NCBI GenBank assembly: GCA_005787565.1
Contig: SYAP01000046.1
Coordinates: forward strand, 1-37,584
DNA from: Verrucomicrobiaceae bacterium
GTDB lineage: Bacteria; Verrucomicrobiota; Verrucomicrobiia; Verrucomicrobiales; Akkermansiaceae
Length of the DNA stretch: 37,584 nt
Direction of reading: 5' to 3'
Positions 10,238-21,500 of this stretch are shown here, piece after piece. Numbering within the stretch: the stretch's first letter is position 1; each line of letters starts with the position of its first letter. Made by a program: the position numbers and the translations under genes. The notes under the pieces are model-generated. The model had not been told where the DNA came from. It saw only the letters and a list, made by a program, of their open reading frames with translations, and made no database searches.

Positions 10238-11398
10238 TCAAGCCGCCGCCAGCCTCTTCTGCGACAGCATCTTCCGGATCAGCAAAACAAATCCAACCAC
10301 CGCCACCAACAGCAGCGGGATACCAATCATCGGCCGATAGAAAATCCACGCCACCCCAATGATCACCAGCGAGATCGGCACCGTCAGCAACAGCGACACC
10401 AAGCCCGTCCCAACACCCACGATGTTCCCCACGAACGGAACCACATCCGCCAACACCGACAACGGCCGGAACACCGAGGAAAAGCCGATGAACATCACCA
10501 GCACCCCCACCGCCCGCAGAACCCACGTCAACATCCGGTTCCCCGCATGCGCCGACGCAAACATCGCCTCCGCACTCTGATTCCCATTCTCTAACATCTC
10601 AATGCTCCCCCCGGCCTTCGCCAGATACGGCTCGAAGCTGCTCCCCCTCAACTTCGCAATCACACTCACATCCCCCGGCAGCGCCGCCTCATGGCTCACC
10701 CGCACATCCCCCACCATCGGCTTCGCCGGATCCTCTCCCAGATAAAATCCATCCGCACTCCGGTGCAGCTTCTTCGAGGCCACCGTCTCCGGCAACTCCA
10801 CCGCCTCATCCCCACGCACGGTCGTAAACCCACCGATCTGCCCAGCCAACCCCGGCGACAACCTATACGCACCCACCGTGATCGGCGACGCCGTCCAATC
10901 CTCCGACTCCATCGGCAACCGCGGATTCTCATGCCCTGCCTGATTCTTGAACTTCGATGAATCAATGAAATCCCCCGCCCAATCCTTCACATACGAATAC
11001 GTCGTCACCGTCTCCTCCCCGCCACCCAGCTTCTTCCGCGTCTCGCTCTTCGACTCCTCCTTCCACTGATACATCTCCACATTCCTCCTCAGCTTCAACG
11101 CCTCCACCTTGATCCCCAACACCGGATCACTCAACTCTCCCGTCGCTTTCGCCACCCCTGTTAGATGAACCAGCTTTCCCTGCTTCCCTTCATCCACCGA
11201 ATCCGCGGAAATCGAAACCACACCCTTCGCCCCCTCCTCCAAAGTCCGCTCCGTCTTCACCGCACGACCCTCATTCCAGAACAACACCACCGCCGAAATC
11301 ACAATCATCACCAACCCCACCAACACACCCTTGATCGAACTCCCAATCCGCCCGAACCAACCCGTGCTTGTCGTCTCCGTGAATGAATCCGTTGCCAT
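10238..11398 (-). CDS. TMEM43 family membrane protein
   Basis: MATDSFTETTSTGWFGRIGSSIKGVLVGLVMIVISAVVLFWNEGRAVKTERTLEEG is typical of TMEM43, with C-terminal TM segments. ORF is open from 11434; the MATD start at 11398 is preferred. Confidence 0.8.
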   Translation of the reverse strand: MATDSFTETTSTGWFGRIGSSIKGVLVGLVMIVISAVVLFWNEGRAVKTERTLEEGAKGVVSISADSVDEGKQGKLVHLTGVAKATGELSDPVLGIKVEALKLRRNVEMYQWKEESKSETRKKLGGGEETVTTYSYVKDWAGDFIDSSKFKNQAGHENPRLPMESEDWTASPITVGAYRLSPGLAGQIGGFTTVRGDEAVELPETVASKKLHRSADGFYLGEDPAKPMVGDVRVSHEAALPGDVSVIAKLRGSSFEPYLAKAGGSIEMLENGNQSAEAMFASAHAGNRMLTWVLRAVGVLVMFIGFSSVFRPLSVLADVVPFVGNIVGVGTGLVSLLLTVPISLVIIGVAWIFYRPMIGIPLLLVAVVGFVLLIRKMLSQKRLAAA

Positions 11399-11518
11399 GA
11401 TCACGCTTCTCTCCCCATCCCCGAAAAAGATCAAACCAAAACCTCACGCGATCACGGGAACCCGCCAGCCGATAGAGATTGCACCGCTCCGTGGTATCAA
11501 GCGACCCTTCCACACACC

Positions 11519-13264
11519 ATGAACAGGTCGATCCACCACCCCATCCTCGCCTGCGCCTTGCTCCTCGCCACCAGCTTGCACGCACTCCCTCCCGTCCTGC
11601 CCGAAAACACCGAAGAAAGCCCGCTATCCTCCTTCATCATCCCACCCGCGCGCATCGTCTGGACCTCGGAAAACGGAATCGCCAACTCCGAAAACCTCCT
11701 CAAACCCCACAGCGGACAAGCCGTCCTCAAGGAACCCGCTCCGCCCCTCATCATGAAACCGGGCGCCGCCATCATCATCGACTTCGGCATCCAGATCTCA
11801 GGCTCCGTCGAACTCTTCACCACCATGACCGAAAGCAAGGACATGCCATCCGTTCGCATCCGCTTCGGCGAATCCGTCTCCGAAACCTCCGCAGAAATCG
11901 GCGAACGCGGCGCACAAAACGATCACGCCCTCCGCGACCAAATCGTCAAACTCCCATGGCTCGGAAAAACCACCATCGGCCCCAGCGGATTCCGCTTCGT
12001 CCGCATCGATAACACCGACCCCAAAACCGTCGTCTCCCTCAGCCACCTCCGCGCCATCCTAACACTCCGCGACATCCCCTACATCGGCTCCTTCAAATGC
12101 TCCGACGAACGCCTCAACCGCATCTGGCAAACCGGCGCATACACCGTCCACCTCAACATGCAGGACTACCTCTGGGACGGCGTCAAACGCGACCGCCTCG
12201 TCTGGCTCGGAGACATGCACCCCGAAGTCCGCGTCATCAACTCCGTCTTCGGCCACAACGACGTCGTCCCTAACAGCCTCGACATGATCCGCGACGTCAC
12301 CCCCGTCACCGAATGGATGAACGGCATCAGCTCCTACTCCATGTGGTGGATCCTCATCCACGAGGAATGGTACCTCCACCATGGAAACCTCGACTACCTC
12401 ACCCAACAGAAACCCTACCTCATCAACCTCCTCAAACGCCTCGCCACCTACGTCGATCCCGATGGCCGCGAAACCCTCGACGGCATGCGCTTCCTCGACT
12501 GGCCCACCTTCGAAAACAAAATCGCCGTCCACGAAGGCCTCCAAGCTATGATGACACTCACCATGGAAAGCGGCGCACGCCTCGCCAAAATCCTCGGCGA
12601 AGCCGAAACCCAAACCCTCTGCCAACAAACCGCCGCACGCCTCCGCAAACACACCCCCGAATCCAGCGGCCGCAAATCCCCCGCCGCACTCCTCTCCCTC
12701 GCCGGCCTCCGCGATCCACACTCCGTCGCCAACGACGTCCTCAAAAAAGACGGCCCCAAAGACCTCAGCACCTTCTACGGATTCTACGTCCTCAACGCCC
12801 TCGCCAAATCCGGCGACATCGATACCGGCCTCGACTTCATCAGCCAATACTGGGGCTGCATGCTCGACTTCGGCGCAACCACCTTCTGGGAAGACTTCGA
12901 TCTCGAATGGACCCGCAACGCCGGCCCCATCGACCAACCCGTCGCCCCCGGCAAAAAAGACCTCCATGGCGACTTCGGCGCACACTGCTACCTCGGCTTC
13001 CGCCACAGCTTCTGCCACGGCTGGGCCGGCGGCCCCACCGCCTGGCTCAGCCACAACATCCTCGGCATCCAACCCCAAGCCCCCGGCTTCGCCAAAGTCT
13101 CCATCACCCCCAACCTCGGCCGCCTCGACTGGGCCGAAGGCACCCACCCCACCCCCAAAGGCCCCATCCACGTCCGCCACCAAAAACAACCCGACGGCAC
13201 CATCAAATCCACCATCACCCTCCCCCCCGGCATCCAACAAATCCCACCCCCAAAAACCAACTAA
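11519..13264 (+). CDS. Secreted alpha-L-rhamnosidase-like (GH78-type) glycoside hydrolase
   Basis: Signal peptide. FKCSDERLNRIWQTGAYTVHLNMQDYLWDGVKRDRLVWLGDMHPE and the C-terminal HGWAGGPTAWLSHNILGI..P layout match GH78-type proteins. Confidence 0.8.
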   Translation: MNRSIHHPILACALLLATSLHALPPVLPENTEESPLSSFIIPPARIVWTSENGIANSENLLKPHSGQAVLKEPAPPLIMKPGAAIIIDFGIQISGSVELFTTMTESKDMPSVRIRFGESVSETSAEIGERGAQNDHALRDQIVKLPWLGKTTIGPSGFRFVRIDNTDPKTVVSLSHLRAILTLRDIPYIGSFKCSDERLNRIWQTGAYTVHLNMQDYLWDGVKRDRLVWLGDMHPEVRVINSVFGHNDVVPNSLDMIRDVTPVTEWMNGISSYSMWWILIHEEWYLHHGNLDYLTQQKPYLINLLKRLATYVDPDGRETLDGMRFLDWPTFENKIAVHEGLQAMMTLTMESGARLAKILGEAETQTLCQQTAARLRKHTPESSGRKSPAALLSLAGLRDPHSVANDVLKKDGPKDLSTFYGFYVLNALAKSGDIDTGLDFISQYWGCMLDFGATTFWEDFDLEWTRNAGPIDQPVAPGKKDLHGDFGAHCYLGFRHSFCHGWAGGPTAWLSHNILGIQPQAPGFAKVSITPNLGRLDWAEGTHPTPKGPIHVRHQKQPDGTIKSTITLPPGIQQIPPPKTN

Positions 13265-13340
13265 CCCCCCCTTGGAACATCGACGACCCACAACACTCCA
13301 TCAAAGATCCTGAAGCATTCCGCGAACCTCCTTCCACCCC

Positions 13341-13415
13341 ATGAACGACCTCATCCTCTACACCACCGACGATGGCAAGAGCCGCATCCAGCTCGATCCC
13401 GCCCGATTCGCTTAA
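13341..13415 (+). pseudogene. Remnant of RhuM-family virulence protein (N-terminal 24 codons)
   Basis: MNDLILYTTDDGKSRIQLDPARFA* matches the family N-terminal pattern MNELILYxTEDGxxRIQLR and stops immediately. Confidence 0.5.
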
Positions 13416-13462
13416 GACACTCCAACACATAGATCTGAAGGAACCATTCTTCGATATTCCCC

Positions 13463-13491
13463 TCCTTTGCGTCTTCGCTTCTTTGCGTGAG
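13463..13491 (+). repeat. Direct repeat copy 1 flanking the GxxExxY gene
   Basis: tcctttgcgtcttcgcttctttgcgtgag; differs at 3 of 29 positions from 14001-14029. Confidence 0.8.
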
Positions 13492-13527
13492 CCCCTATCA
13501 ACGCATGCCTCTTTATAAACTCATCCC

Positions 13528-13917
13528 ATGAACGAAGACCAAATCGCCAAAGAAGTCGTCGACGCCGCAATCAAGGTCCACAGCAAGCTCCGCCCAGGCC
13601 TGCTGGAGTCTGTCTACGAAGTGGTGCTTGCCCGTGAGCTGGAGCGCCGGGGTCTGCGAGTGGAAAGGCAGGTATTCATCCCCATCGAATACGAAGGGTT
13701 GCAATTCGACGAGGGCTTTCGAGCCGACATCATCATCGAAGACAAAGTCATCCTCGAACTCAAATCCGTGGAGCAACTTGCCAAGGTTCATCACAAACAG
13801 GTCTTCACCGATCTCAAACTCGCGGACAAGAGGCTCGGGTTTCTCCTCAATTTCGGCGCCGACCTCATGAAAGATGGCATCAGACGCATCGCCAACGGGA
13901 TACCGGATTCCCCGTGA
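13528..13917 (+). CDS. GxxExxY protein (PD-(D/E)XK nuclease-like)
   Basis: Motif GLLESVYE (GxxExxY), FRADIIIEDKVILELKSVEQLAKVHHKQVFTDLKLADKRLGFLLNFG. Confidence 0.92.
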   Translation: MNEDQIAKEVVDAAIKVHSKLRPGLLESVYEVVLARELERRGLRVERQVFIPIEYEGLQFDEGFRADIIIEDKVILELKSVEQLAKVHHKQVFTDLKLADKRLGFLLNFGADLMKDGIRRIANGIPDSP

Positions 13918-14000
13918 TTCCAACAAATCCTCTCCTCAAACCGAGGAAACTCTCAGTCACTAGGAATTGAAGTCTACCAGGAAATCCATCTGCCCTTCTC

Positions 14001-14029
14001 CCCTTTGCGTCTCCGCGTCTTTGCGTGAG
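14001..14029 (+). repeat. Direct repeat copy 2 flanking the GxxExxY gene
   Basis: ccctttgcgtctccgcgtctttgcgtgag; same orientation as 13463-13491. Confidence 0.8.
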
Positions 14030-14142
14030 TCTCCCATTCGATTCCATTCCTGACCGGCCCTTCACAGGATCAACGATCCAAAACCACCTTCGCTCACGGC
14101 TTGCCCGTCCCCTCACATCCAGCTATCTCCACCTCTTACCTC

Positions 14143-15936
14143 ATGAGCACCCACACCCCCACCACCCCGGACCGCTGGTCCCTCGACTCCTGGTTCACCG
14201 GTCTGGGTGCGCCGGACTACACCGCTTTCAAATCCAACCTCGTAAAAGACCTCGCCGACTTCCGTGCGCAGGCCGATGCCTTGAGCCACCAAACACCCGA
14301 AATCGCCCGCGTCATCCTCGCGCTCGAAACCCTCGGCGAACGGCTAGGCCACCTCTCCGCCTACCTCGGCTGCCTCTCCGCAGACGATGCGAATGACGAA
14401 GCCGTCAAAGCCGACGAAGCCTGGATCGCCACCCTCAAGGCCGAGAACATCAAACTCCACGCCTCCCTCCGCTCAACCCTCGCCGCCTTGGACGACGCCA
14501 ACTTCAATACACTCCTAGCAGAACCTTCGTTAGACAACGCCGCCCACGCACTTCGCCGGATGCGCTACGAAGGCACCCATCAGATGCCATCGGAAATGGA
14601 AGCCCTCGCCGCCGACCTCAACGTCAACGGCCTCCACGCCTGGGGCCGGCTCTACGACACCCTCACCGGCAAGATGGAATTCGAAATGACCTTCCCGGAT
14701 GGCCACACCGAGACCGTCCCCATGTCCCGCCGCCGCGCCCTCATGTCCGAACCGGATCGCAACCTCCGCGAAGCCGCCTTCCACGCCGGGCAAAAACCGT
14801 GGAACGATCACGCCCTCACCCTCGCCGCAGGACTCAATGGCATCTCCGGCACACGCCTCACACTCTATCAGAAACGCGGCCAGCCCCACTTCCTCGATGC
14901 CCCGCTGTTCGACTCCGCCATCAGCCGCGAGTCCCTCGATGCCATGCTCGATGCCATCCACACCCACATCGACCTCCCCCGCCGCGCCCTCCGCAAAGCC
15001 GCCCAACTCCAAGGCACCACCGCCCTCCACTACTTCGACCTCGAAGCCCCGCAAATCTCCCCGCCGGACGAAACCCCGCTCACTTGGGACGAAGCCTGCG
15101 CCACCGTCGACCGCTCCTTCTCCAACGCCTATCCGAAGCTCGGCGCCTACTTCCGCGAAATGCTCGCCAACCGCTGGATCGAGGCACAACCCCGCCACGG
15201 CAAACGCCCCGGAGCCTTCTGCACCGGCTCACGCCTCCTCCGCGAGGAACGCTGCTACATGACCTTTCACAACACCGTCCACGACATGGTCACCCTCGCC
15301 CACGAGGTCGGCCACGCCTGGCACTCCTGCGTCCTCCGCCCCGCACGCACCTACGCCTCCAAATATCCCATGACCCTCGCCGAAACCGCATCCAACTTCG
15401 GCGAAATGATCCTCCTGGACGGCCTCCTCAACGCCTCCGACGTCTCCCCCGCCACCCGCGCCTATCTGTTGGATCAGGAAATGCTCCGCTCTCACGCCTA
15501 TCTCATCAACATCCCCATGCGCTACGAGTTCGAGAAATCCCTCTACACCGAGCGCGCCAATGGCGAACTCTCCGTCTCCCGCATGCAGGAACTCATGACC
15601 GCCGCCCAACGCAAACTCTACGGCGACACCCTGTTGGAAGATGGCACCGACCCGATGTTCTGGGCCTACAAGATGCACTTCTTCATCACCGGCGTTTCCT
15701 TCTACAACTTTCCCTACGTCTTCGGCTACCTCCTCAGCCAGGCCCTCTTCGCCCGCTTCAAGTCCGAAGGCCAATCCTTCCTCCCCCACTACGAAGCCTT
15801 CCTCTCCAAAACCGGCAGCGCCACCTGCGAACAAGTCGTCAAACAAACCCTAGGCGAAGACCTAACCAACCCCACCTTCTGGTCCACCGCCATCCAAGCC
15901 ATCACCCCCGCCCTAACAGCATACGAGAAGCTCTAG
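14143..15936 (+). CDS. M3 family oligoendopeptidase
   Basis: HEVGHAWH zinc-binding motif, FCTGSRLLREERCYMTFHNTVHDMVTLAHEVGHAWHSCVLR, TLAETASNFGE. Start chosen at MSTHTP. Ends in TAG. Confidence 0.9.
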   Translation: MSTHTPTTPDRWSLDSWFTGLGAPDYTAFKSNLVKDLADFRAQADALSHQTPEIARVILALETLGERLGHLSAYLGCLSADDANDEAVKADEAWIATLKAENIKLHASLRSTLAALDDANFNTLLAEPSLDNAAHALRRMRYEGTHQMPSEMEALAADLNVNGLHAWGRLYDTLTGKMEFEMTFPDGHTETVPMSRRRALMSEPDRNLREAAFHAGQKPWNDHALTLAAGLNGISGTRLTLYQKRGQPHFLDAPLFDSAISRESLDAMLDAIHTHIDLPRRALRKAAQLQGTTALHYFDLEAPQISPPDETPLTWDEACATVDRSFSNAYPKLGAYFREMLANRWIEAQPRHGKRPGAFCTGSRLLREERCYMTFHNTVHDMVTLAHEVGHAWHSCVLRPARTYASKYPMTLAETASNFGEMILLDGLLNASDVSPATRAYLLDQEMLRSHAYLINIPMRYEFEKSLYTERANGELSVSRMQELMTAAQRKLYGDTLLEDGTDPMFWAYKMHFFITGVSFYNFPYVFGYLLSQALFARFKSEGQSFLPHYEAFLSKTGSATCEQVVKQTLGEDLTNPTFWSTAIQAITPALTAYEKL

Positions 15937-15988
15937 CAAATTTCTAGTTATACCGATTCCCTACACGCCCATTCCGCCCCGACTCGCC

Positions 15989-16396
15989 TCACGAAGGCTC
16001 TACCCAGTTCTCCAGCCGGAGATTAGGAACACGTGCGAACTCTGAAGTATTGTTCGTCACCAAAGGCAACTTCATCGAAAGCGCCTGTGCAGCGATCAGG
16101 CAATCAAGCTCGCCAATCATCATACCAAGCGAACGGAGCTTGGCCTTGATTTGACCGTAGGATTCGGCGGCCTCGGTGGTAAACGGCACGATCTCAAGAG
16201 GTGCTAGAAAACGGAAGAGTGCGCTGCGGTTGCGATCAATCTGCGCACTTTTGAAAACGCCAAAATGAAGTTCAGCAACCGTAATGGATGTCACCCCGAT
16301 ATCACCTGGCTTGTACTGACTGAAGCGCGCTACCACATGAATCGGACGATGATTCATGATGTAGATGCACATGTTTGTATCAAGCAGCACCTTCAT
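15989..16396 (-). CDS. vapC: VapC-type PIN domain toxin
   Basis: MKVLLDTNMCIYIMNHRP, TVAELHFGV, GELDCLIAAQALSMKLPLVTNNTSEFARVPNLRLENW: PIN-domain acidic residues in the expected layout. Confidence 0.92.
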   Translation of the reverse strand: MKVLLDTNMCIYIMNHRPIHVVARFSQYKPGDIGVTSITVAELHFGVFKSAQIDRNRSALFRFLAPLEIVPFTTEAAESYGQIKAKLRSLGMMIGELDCLIAAQALSMKLPLVTNNTSEFARVPNLRLENWVEPS

Positions 16397-16638
16397 TCGT
16401 CCTCGGCACTGAACTCAAAGCCTTTCCGATCCAACTGTACTCCCTGCTCCCGTTCTGCCATGAAGTCGGCAGAGAAGTCGGCTGCCGCCTCAAAAAACGA
16501 TTCCCAGCTATCCTTGACCGGACTCAAGACCACCGAATCACCTACCTTTTGAATCGAGACTGTCTTCCCTTCAAACCGGAACTGCTTTGGTAGCCGCACG
16601 GCTTGGCTCTGCCCGTTCATGAATAGCTTCGCTTGCAC
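16393..16638 (-). CDS. vapB: VapB-type antitoxin
   Basis: AKLFMNGQSQAVRLPKQFRFEG is the typical VapB/SpoVT-AbrB N-terminus. Overlaps the vapC start by 4 nt. Probable GTG start at 16638 or ATG at 16620. Confidence 0.88.
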   Translation of the reverse strand: MQAKLFMNGQSQAVRLPKQFRFEGKTVSIQKVGDSVVLSPVKDSWESFFEAAADFSADFMAEREQGVQLDRKGFEFSAEDE

Positions 16639-16644
16639 ACTAAA

Positions 16645-16673
16645 AATAGATACTAGTCCGTATATTCTGTCAA
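16645..16673 (-). promoter_or_regulatory. Predicted promoter of vapBC
   Basis: On the minus strand: TTGACA, 17-nt spacer, TCTATT. The spacer contains short inverted arms ATAC-N6-GTAT (16650-16663). Confidence 0.5.
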
Positions 16674-16745
16674 GGTGCCCCAACTCGTCATTGTATCCTC
16701 CAATCATACCTGCCAAAACAGCTTCCGGGCGACCGAACAGCATAA

Positions 16746-17063
16746 TCACCCCCCGGCAAAAACCGGCTTGAAGCCAGCCTCGGTCAGGATGCGCATCATC
16801 TGCTCTCGCTTGTCGCCTTGGATTTCGATGCAGCCGTCCTTGACCGTGCCGCCGACTCCGCAGGCCTTCTGCATCTTCTTCGCCAACTCCTGCTTCTCCG
16901 AAAGGGCGATCCCGACGAAGTTCTTCGCAACCGTCACCGCTTTCCCTCCACGATGAGCCGTTTGGCGGACGATGTCGACGCGCCCGCGCTTGGTGTTTTG
17001 TCCGCGTTTCGAGGTTTTGACAACCGGGGCCGGCACGGGTTTTTCATCGGGATCTGGATTCAT
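16746..17063 (-). CDS. SUI1/eIF1-like translation initiation factor (YciH family)
   Basis: RGKAVTVAKNFVG..LAKKMQKACGVGGTVKDGCIEIQGDKREQMMRILTEAGFKP-type SUI1 domain. Confidence 0.92.
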   Translation of the reverse strand: MNPDPDEKPVPAPVVKTSKRGQNTKRGRVDIVRQTAHRGGKAVTVAKNFVGIALSEKQELAKKMQKACGVGGTVKDGCIEIQGDKREQMMRILTEAGFKPVFAGG

Positions 17064-17090
17064 GAATGGAGTGATTGAAATTGGATCGCA

Positions 17091-18533
<1,443 letters not shown>

Positions 18534-18536
18534 GAT

Positions 18537-21500
18537 TCAATATTTCTGAAAGGCCTCATCGGTGTTGAGCAAAACCTGGGCAGCAGCAGTCCAGGCGGCG
18601 AGATCGACCGCATTCATGCCATCAGGAAGCGGCCCGATGGGATTCGTTGCAAACGTAAGCGCCTCATCCGGCGTTGCGGCATAGTCGGCAAGCAGCTGAT
18701 CCAACAATTTCTTCATCGCCGCCAGTTCCGGCGGAGATGGCGGCCGGACGATCACCAGCCGGAAGCCAATGGTGAGACGCTGGTCAGGATCGGCATCAGG
18801 GTGATCGCGGAGCAGTCGGCGGGCGAGCGCTTGCGCCGCTTCGACAAACGCCGGGTCGTTGAGGGTGACGAGAGCTTGCAGCGGCGTGTTGCTGCGGGAG
18901 CGACGGAGCGAACAAACCTCACGGCTCGTGGCATCAAACGTGGTCAGCGAAGGATGCGGCATCGAGCGGCGGATCTCCGTGTAAACACCGCGGCGATAGC
19001 GATCGCTCCCAGTGCTAGTCACCCAATCGGTGGTCTCCCCGAAGGCGGCGACCAAGCCGAACGACGGACGTGGCGGGCGGACCGGCGGACCAAACATCGT
19101 CGGACTGAGCAAACCGGACGCGGCAAGCGCCTGATCCCGGATTTCCTCCGCTGTTAGACGGACGGAGGGCCCACGCGCCAAAAGCCGGTTGGCCGGATCG
19201 GTCTCCAACAACTCGGGAGTCGCGCGCGATGTCTGACGGTAGGCGCGCGACGTGACCATCAGCCGTAGCATGTGTTGCGTGTTCCAACCGCTGGAAACGA
19301 ACTCGGCCGCGAGCCAATCCAACAGCTTGGGATGGCTCGGAAGATCGCCCTGCGAGCCAAACTCCTCGGTGGTGGCCACAATGCCGGTCCCGAAAACCTG
19401 CTCCCACAGTCGATTGACCGTGGCCCGCGCCGTAAGCGGATTCTCCGGAGAAACGACCCAACGCGCGAAGGCAAGTCGGTCGGCCTTCGTTCCTTCGGGA
19501 AGCGGAGGAAACGCGGATGGCGTGCCGGGCTCAACGGGATCGCCCAGATTCATGAAGTTTCCGCGCAGCTGGATGTGGGTCTTGCGCCGCTGATTCTCCG
19601 GCATTTCCCGTAGAATCGGCACGGTCGTCGCCGGCTTGATCCCTGTTAGACCCTTCTCCACCGCAGCGAGTCGTTCTCTTGTTTCAGCAAGAAGCGGCGT
19701 GGTGGATTGGAAATATCGGGCCAACGTGTCGATTTCTAGAGGCGTCCTCTGGCCCGGCTCGCGTTGGACAATCGCACGGATGTCATCCGGCAGCAGATCA
19801 TTCACGGCGGAGGCATCCGCAGCGGTGGAAATCCGGAAACGCCCGAGCGTATGCCCGGTATGGGGCGATTGCTGGGCAAGCGTGAGTTCGATTTCGCCAG
19901 CCCCCGGCGGCAGCGGCTGGGCAAGTGTTAGAGCGAGCTCATGCGACTGGTTGAGTTTCGGCCCGACCGCCCAACCCTTCCCTCGTCCTGATAGATTGGC
20001 CGCATCAAGCACCTCGCCGGCGGCGAATCCATCCTGCGCGAAGGTCGCGATGGCACCCGAAAATTTGATCGATCGCTCACCGGATAGCAGAAACTCCGAT
20101 CGCGGTGCCGGAACTTGCTCGGGCATTTCCTCCCACACCGGATTGCGGGCATCATCCAACAGAACGATGCGATAGCCCTGCAGGCGTTCACCCGTGCTGC
20201 CGTCGGTGCGATTCCAAAGCACCACCCGATCTAGCGGACGGTTCGCCCCGAGATCGATCTCGATCCACGGGTCGGTCGAAACGGCCGTGTGGGAAACCGA
20301 GTTGGCGGTATAGTTTCCATCCGTGTTGCCATCAATGGCGCGTGAAACATCCCCGCCGAAATCCGTGCTGCTCTGCCGCGCGCTGCCGGCGCGGGCAACG
20401 TTGATGCCATTGCTGAACGCCTCGACTTCAGCAAGGTGGATCATTTTCCCGGCACCTGTTAGTTCGATGCGGACAAACCTCGCGGTGGGCGGTGTGGCTT
20501 GTTGGGGAATCCAGCGGGCTGAAAGGTTGGATAGCACAAAGTTGCCATTCCGCCCCGGACCTCCTTGCGCAAGCTCCGGGTCGGCGAGCGCTTCAAGACG
20601 GATCGCGGCGAGCGGTTGTCCGGCGGGAGGGCGAATGCGGATCGTGTAAGTCGATGCGGCGGGCGCTTCCCCGGTGGCACGCAAGCTGGCATCGGCTTGC
20701 GGAGTCAACACCACACCATCCGTGGCCGATTGGGAAACCGCCGATGCCGGAGTCCATGGCCGGGCTTCCTTCAATCGGCTTTCCCATGCCTGTTGCGCGG
20801 CGGCCAGTTCCGGCGCCTGGCTTTCTAACACCCTCGCGAGTTTCTCCTTCTCCCGCAGCCACTCTTCCTGCTGCCGCAATTGCTCCGGGGTCAAAATTCC
20901 GATGGTCGGAGATTCATCCTTTCGATCCGCATCCTGCGTGTTGTTGAAAATCGCAAACACACGGAAGTAGTCCTCATGGGTGATCGGGTCATACTTGTGC
21001 GTATGGCATTGGGCGCAGGCCATCGTCGTGCCCATCCACGCCTCGAAAGTGGTACCCACCCGATCAACCACCGCCGCGTTGCGGAATTCCTCGTCATCGG
21101 TGCCACCCTCGCTGTTTGTTAGAGTGTTCCGGTGAAACGCCGTGGCGATCAGATCATCCTCGGTGGCCTCGGGCAAAAGATCGCCCGCCAACTGCGCCAC
21201 GGTGAAACGGTCGAAGGGCATGTTGCTGTTGTAGGCACGGATCACCCAATCGCGATAAGCCCAGATAGTGCGTGGCGGGTCGTCGGCATAACCCGCGCTA
21301 TCGGCATAGCGTGCGATGTCCAGCCACCCGCGGGCCATGTGTTCACCATACGCGGGCTTGGCGAGAAGACGGTTGATGTAATTTTCGTAGGCGTCAGGTG
21401 ATTGGTCGGATATGTAGGCATCCACCTCATCCGGCGATGGTGGAAGTCCGGTGAGGTCCATCGCCGCCCGCCGCGCAAGCCGATGCGGATCGGCTTGGGG

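Noticed and set aside
12059-13344. Antisense 410-aa and + frame 343-aa ORFs over the GH78-like gene
   Set aside because: Composition artefacts of the same codon bias; the rhamnosidase-like frame is the coherent one.
10216-15936. Genome-wide TAG reassignment as explanation for the rpoA ambers
   Set aside because: TAG ends the CotH gene (10216-10218) and the M3 peptidase gene (15934-15936) at sensible C-termini, and no other confident gene here has internal TAG.
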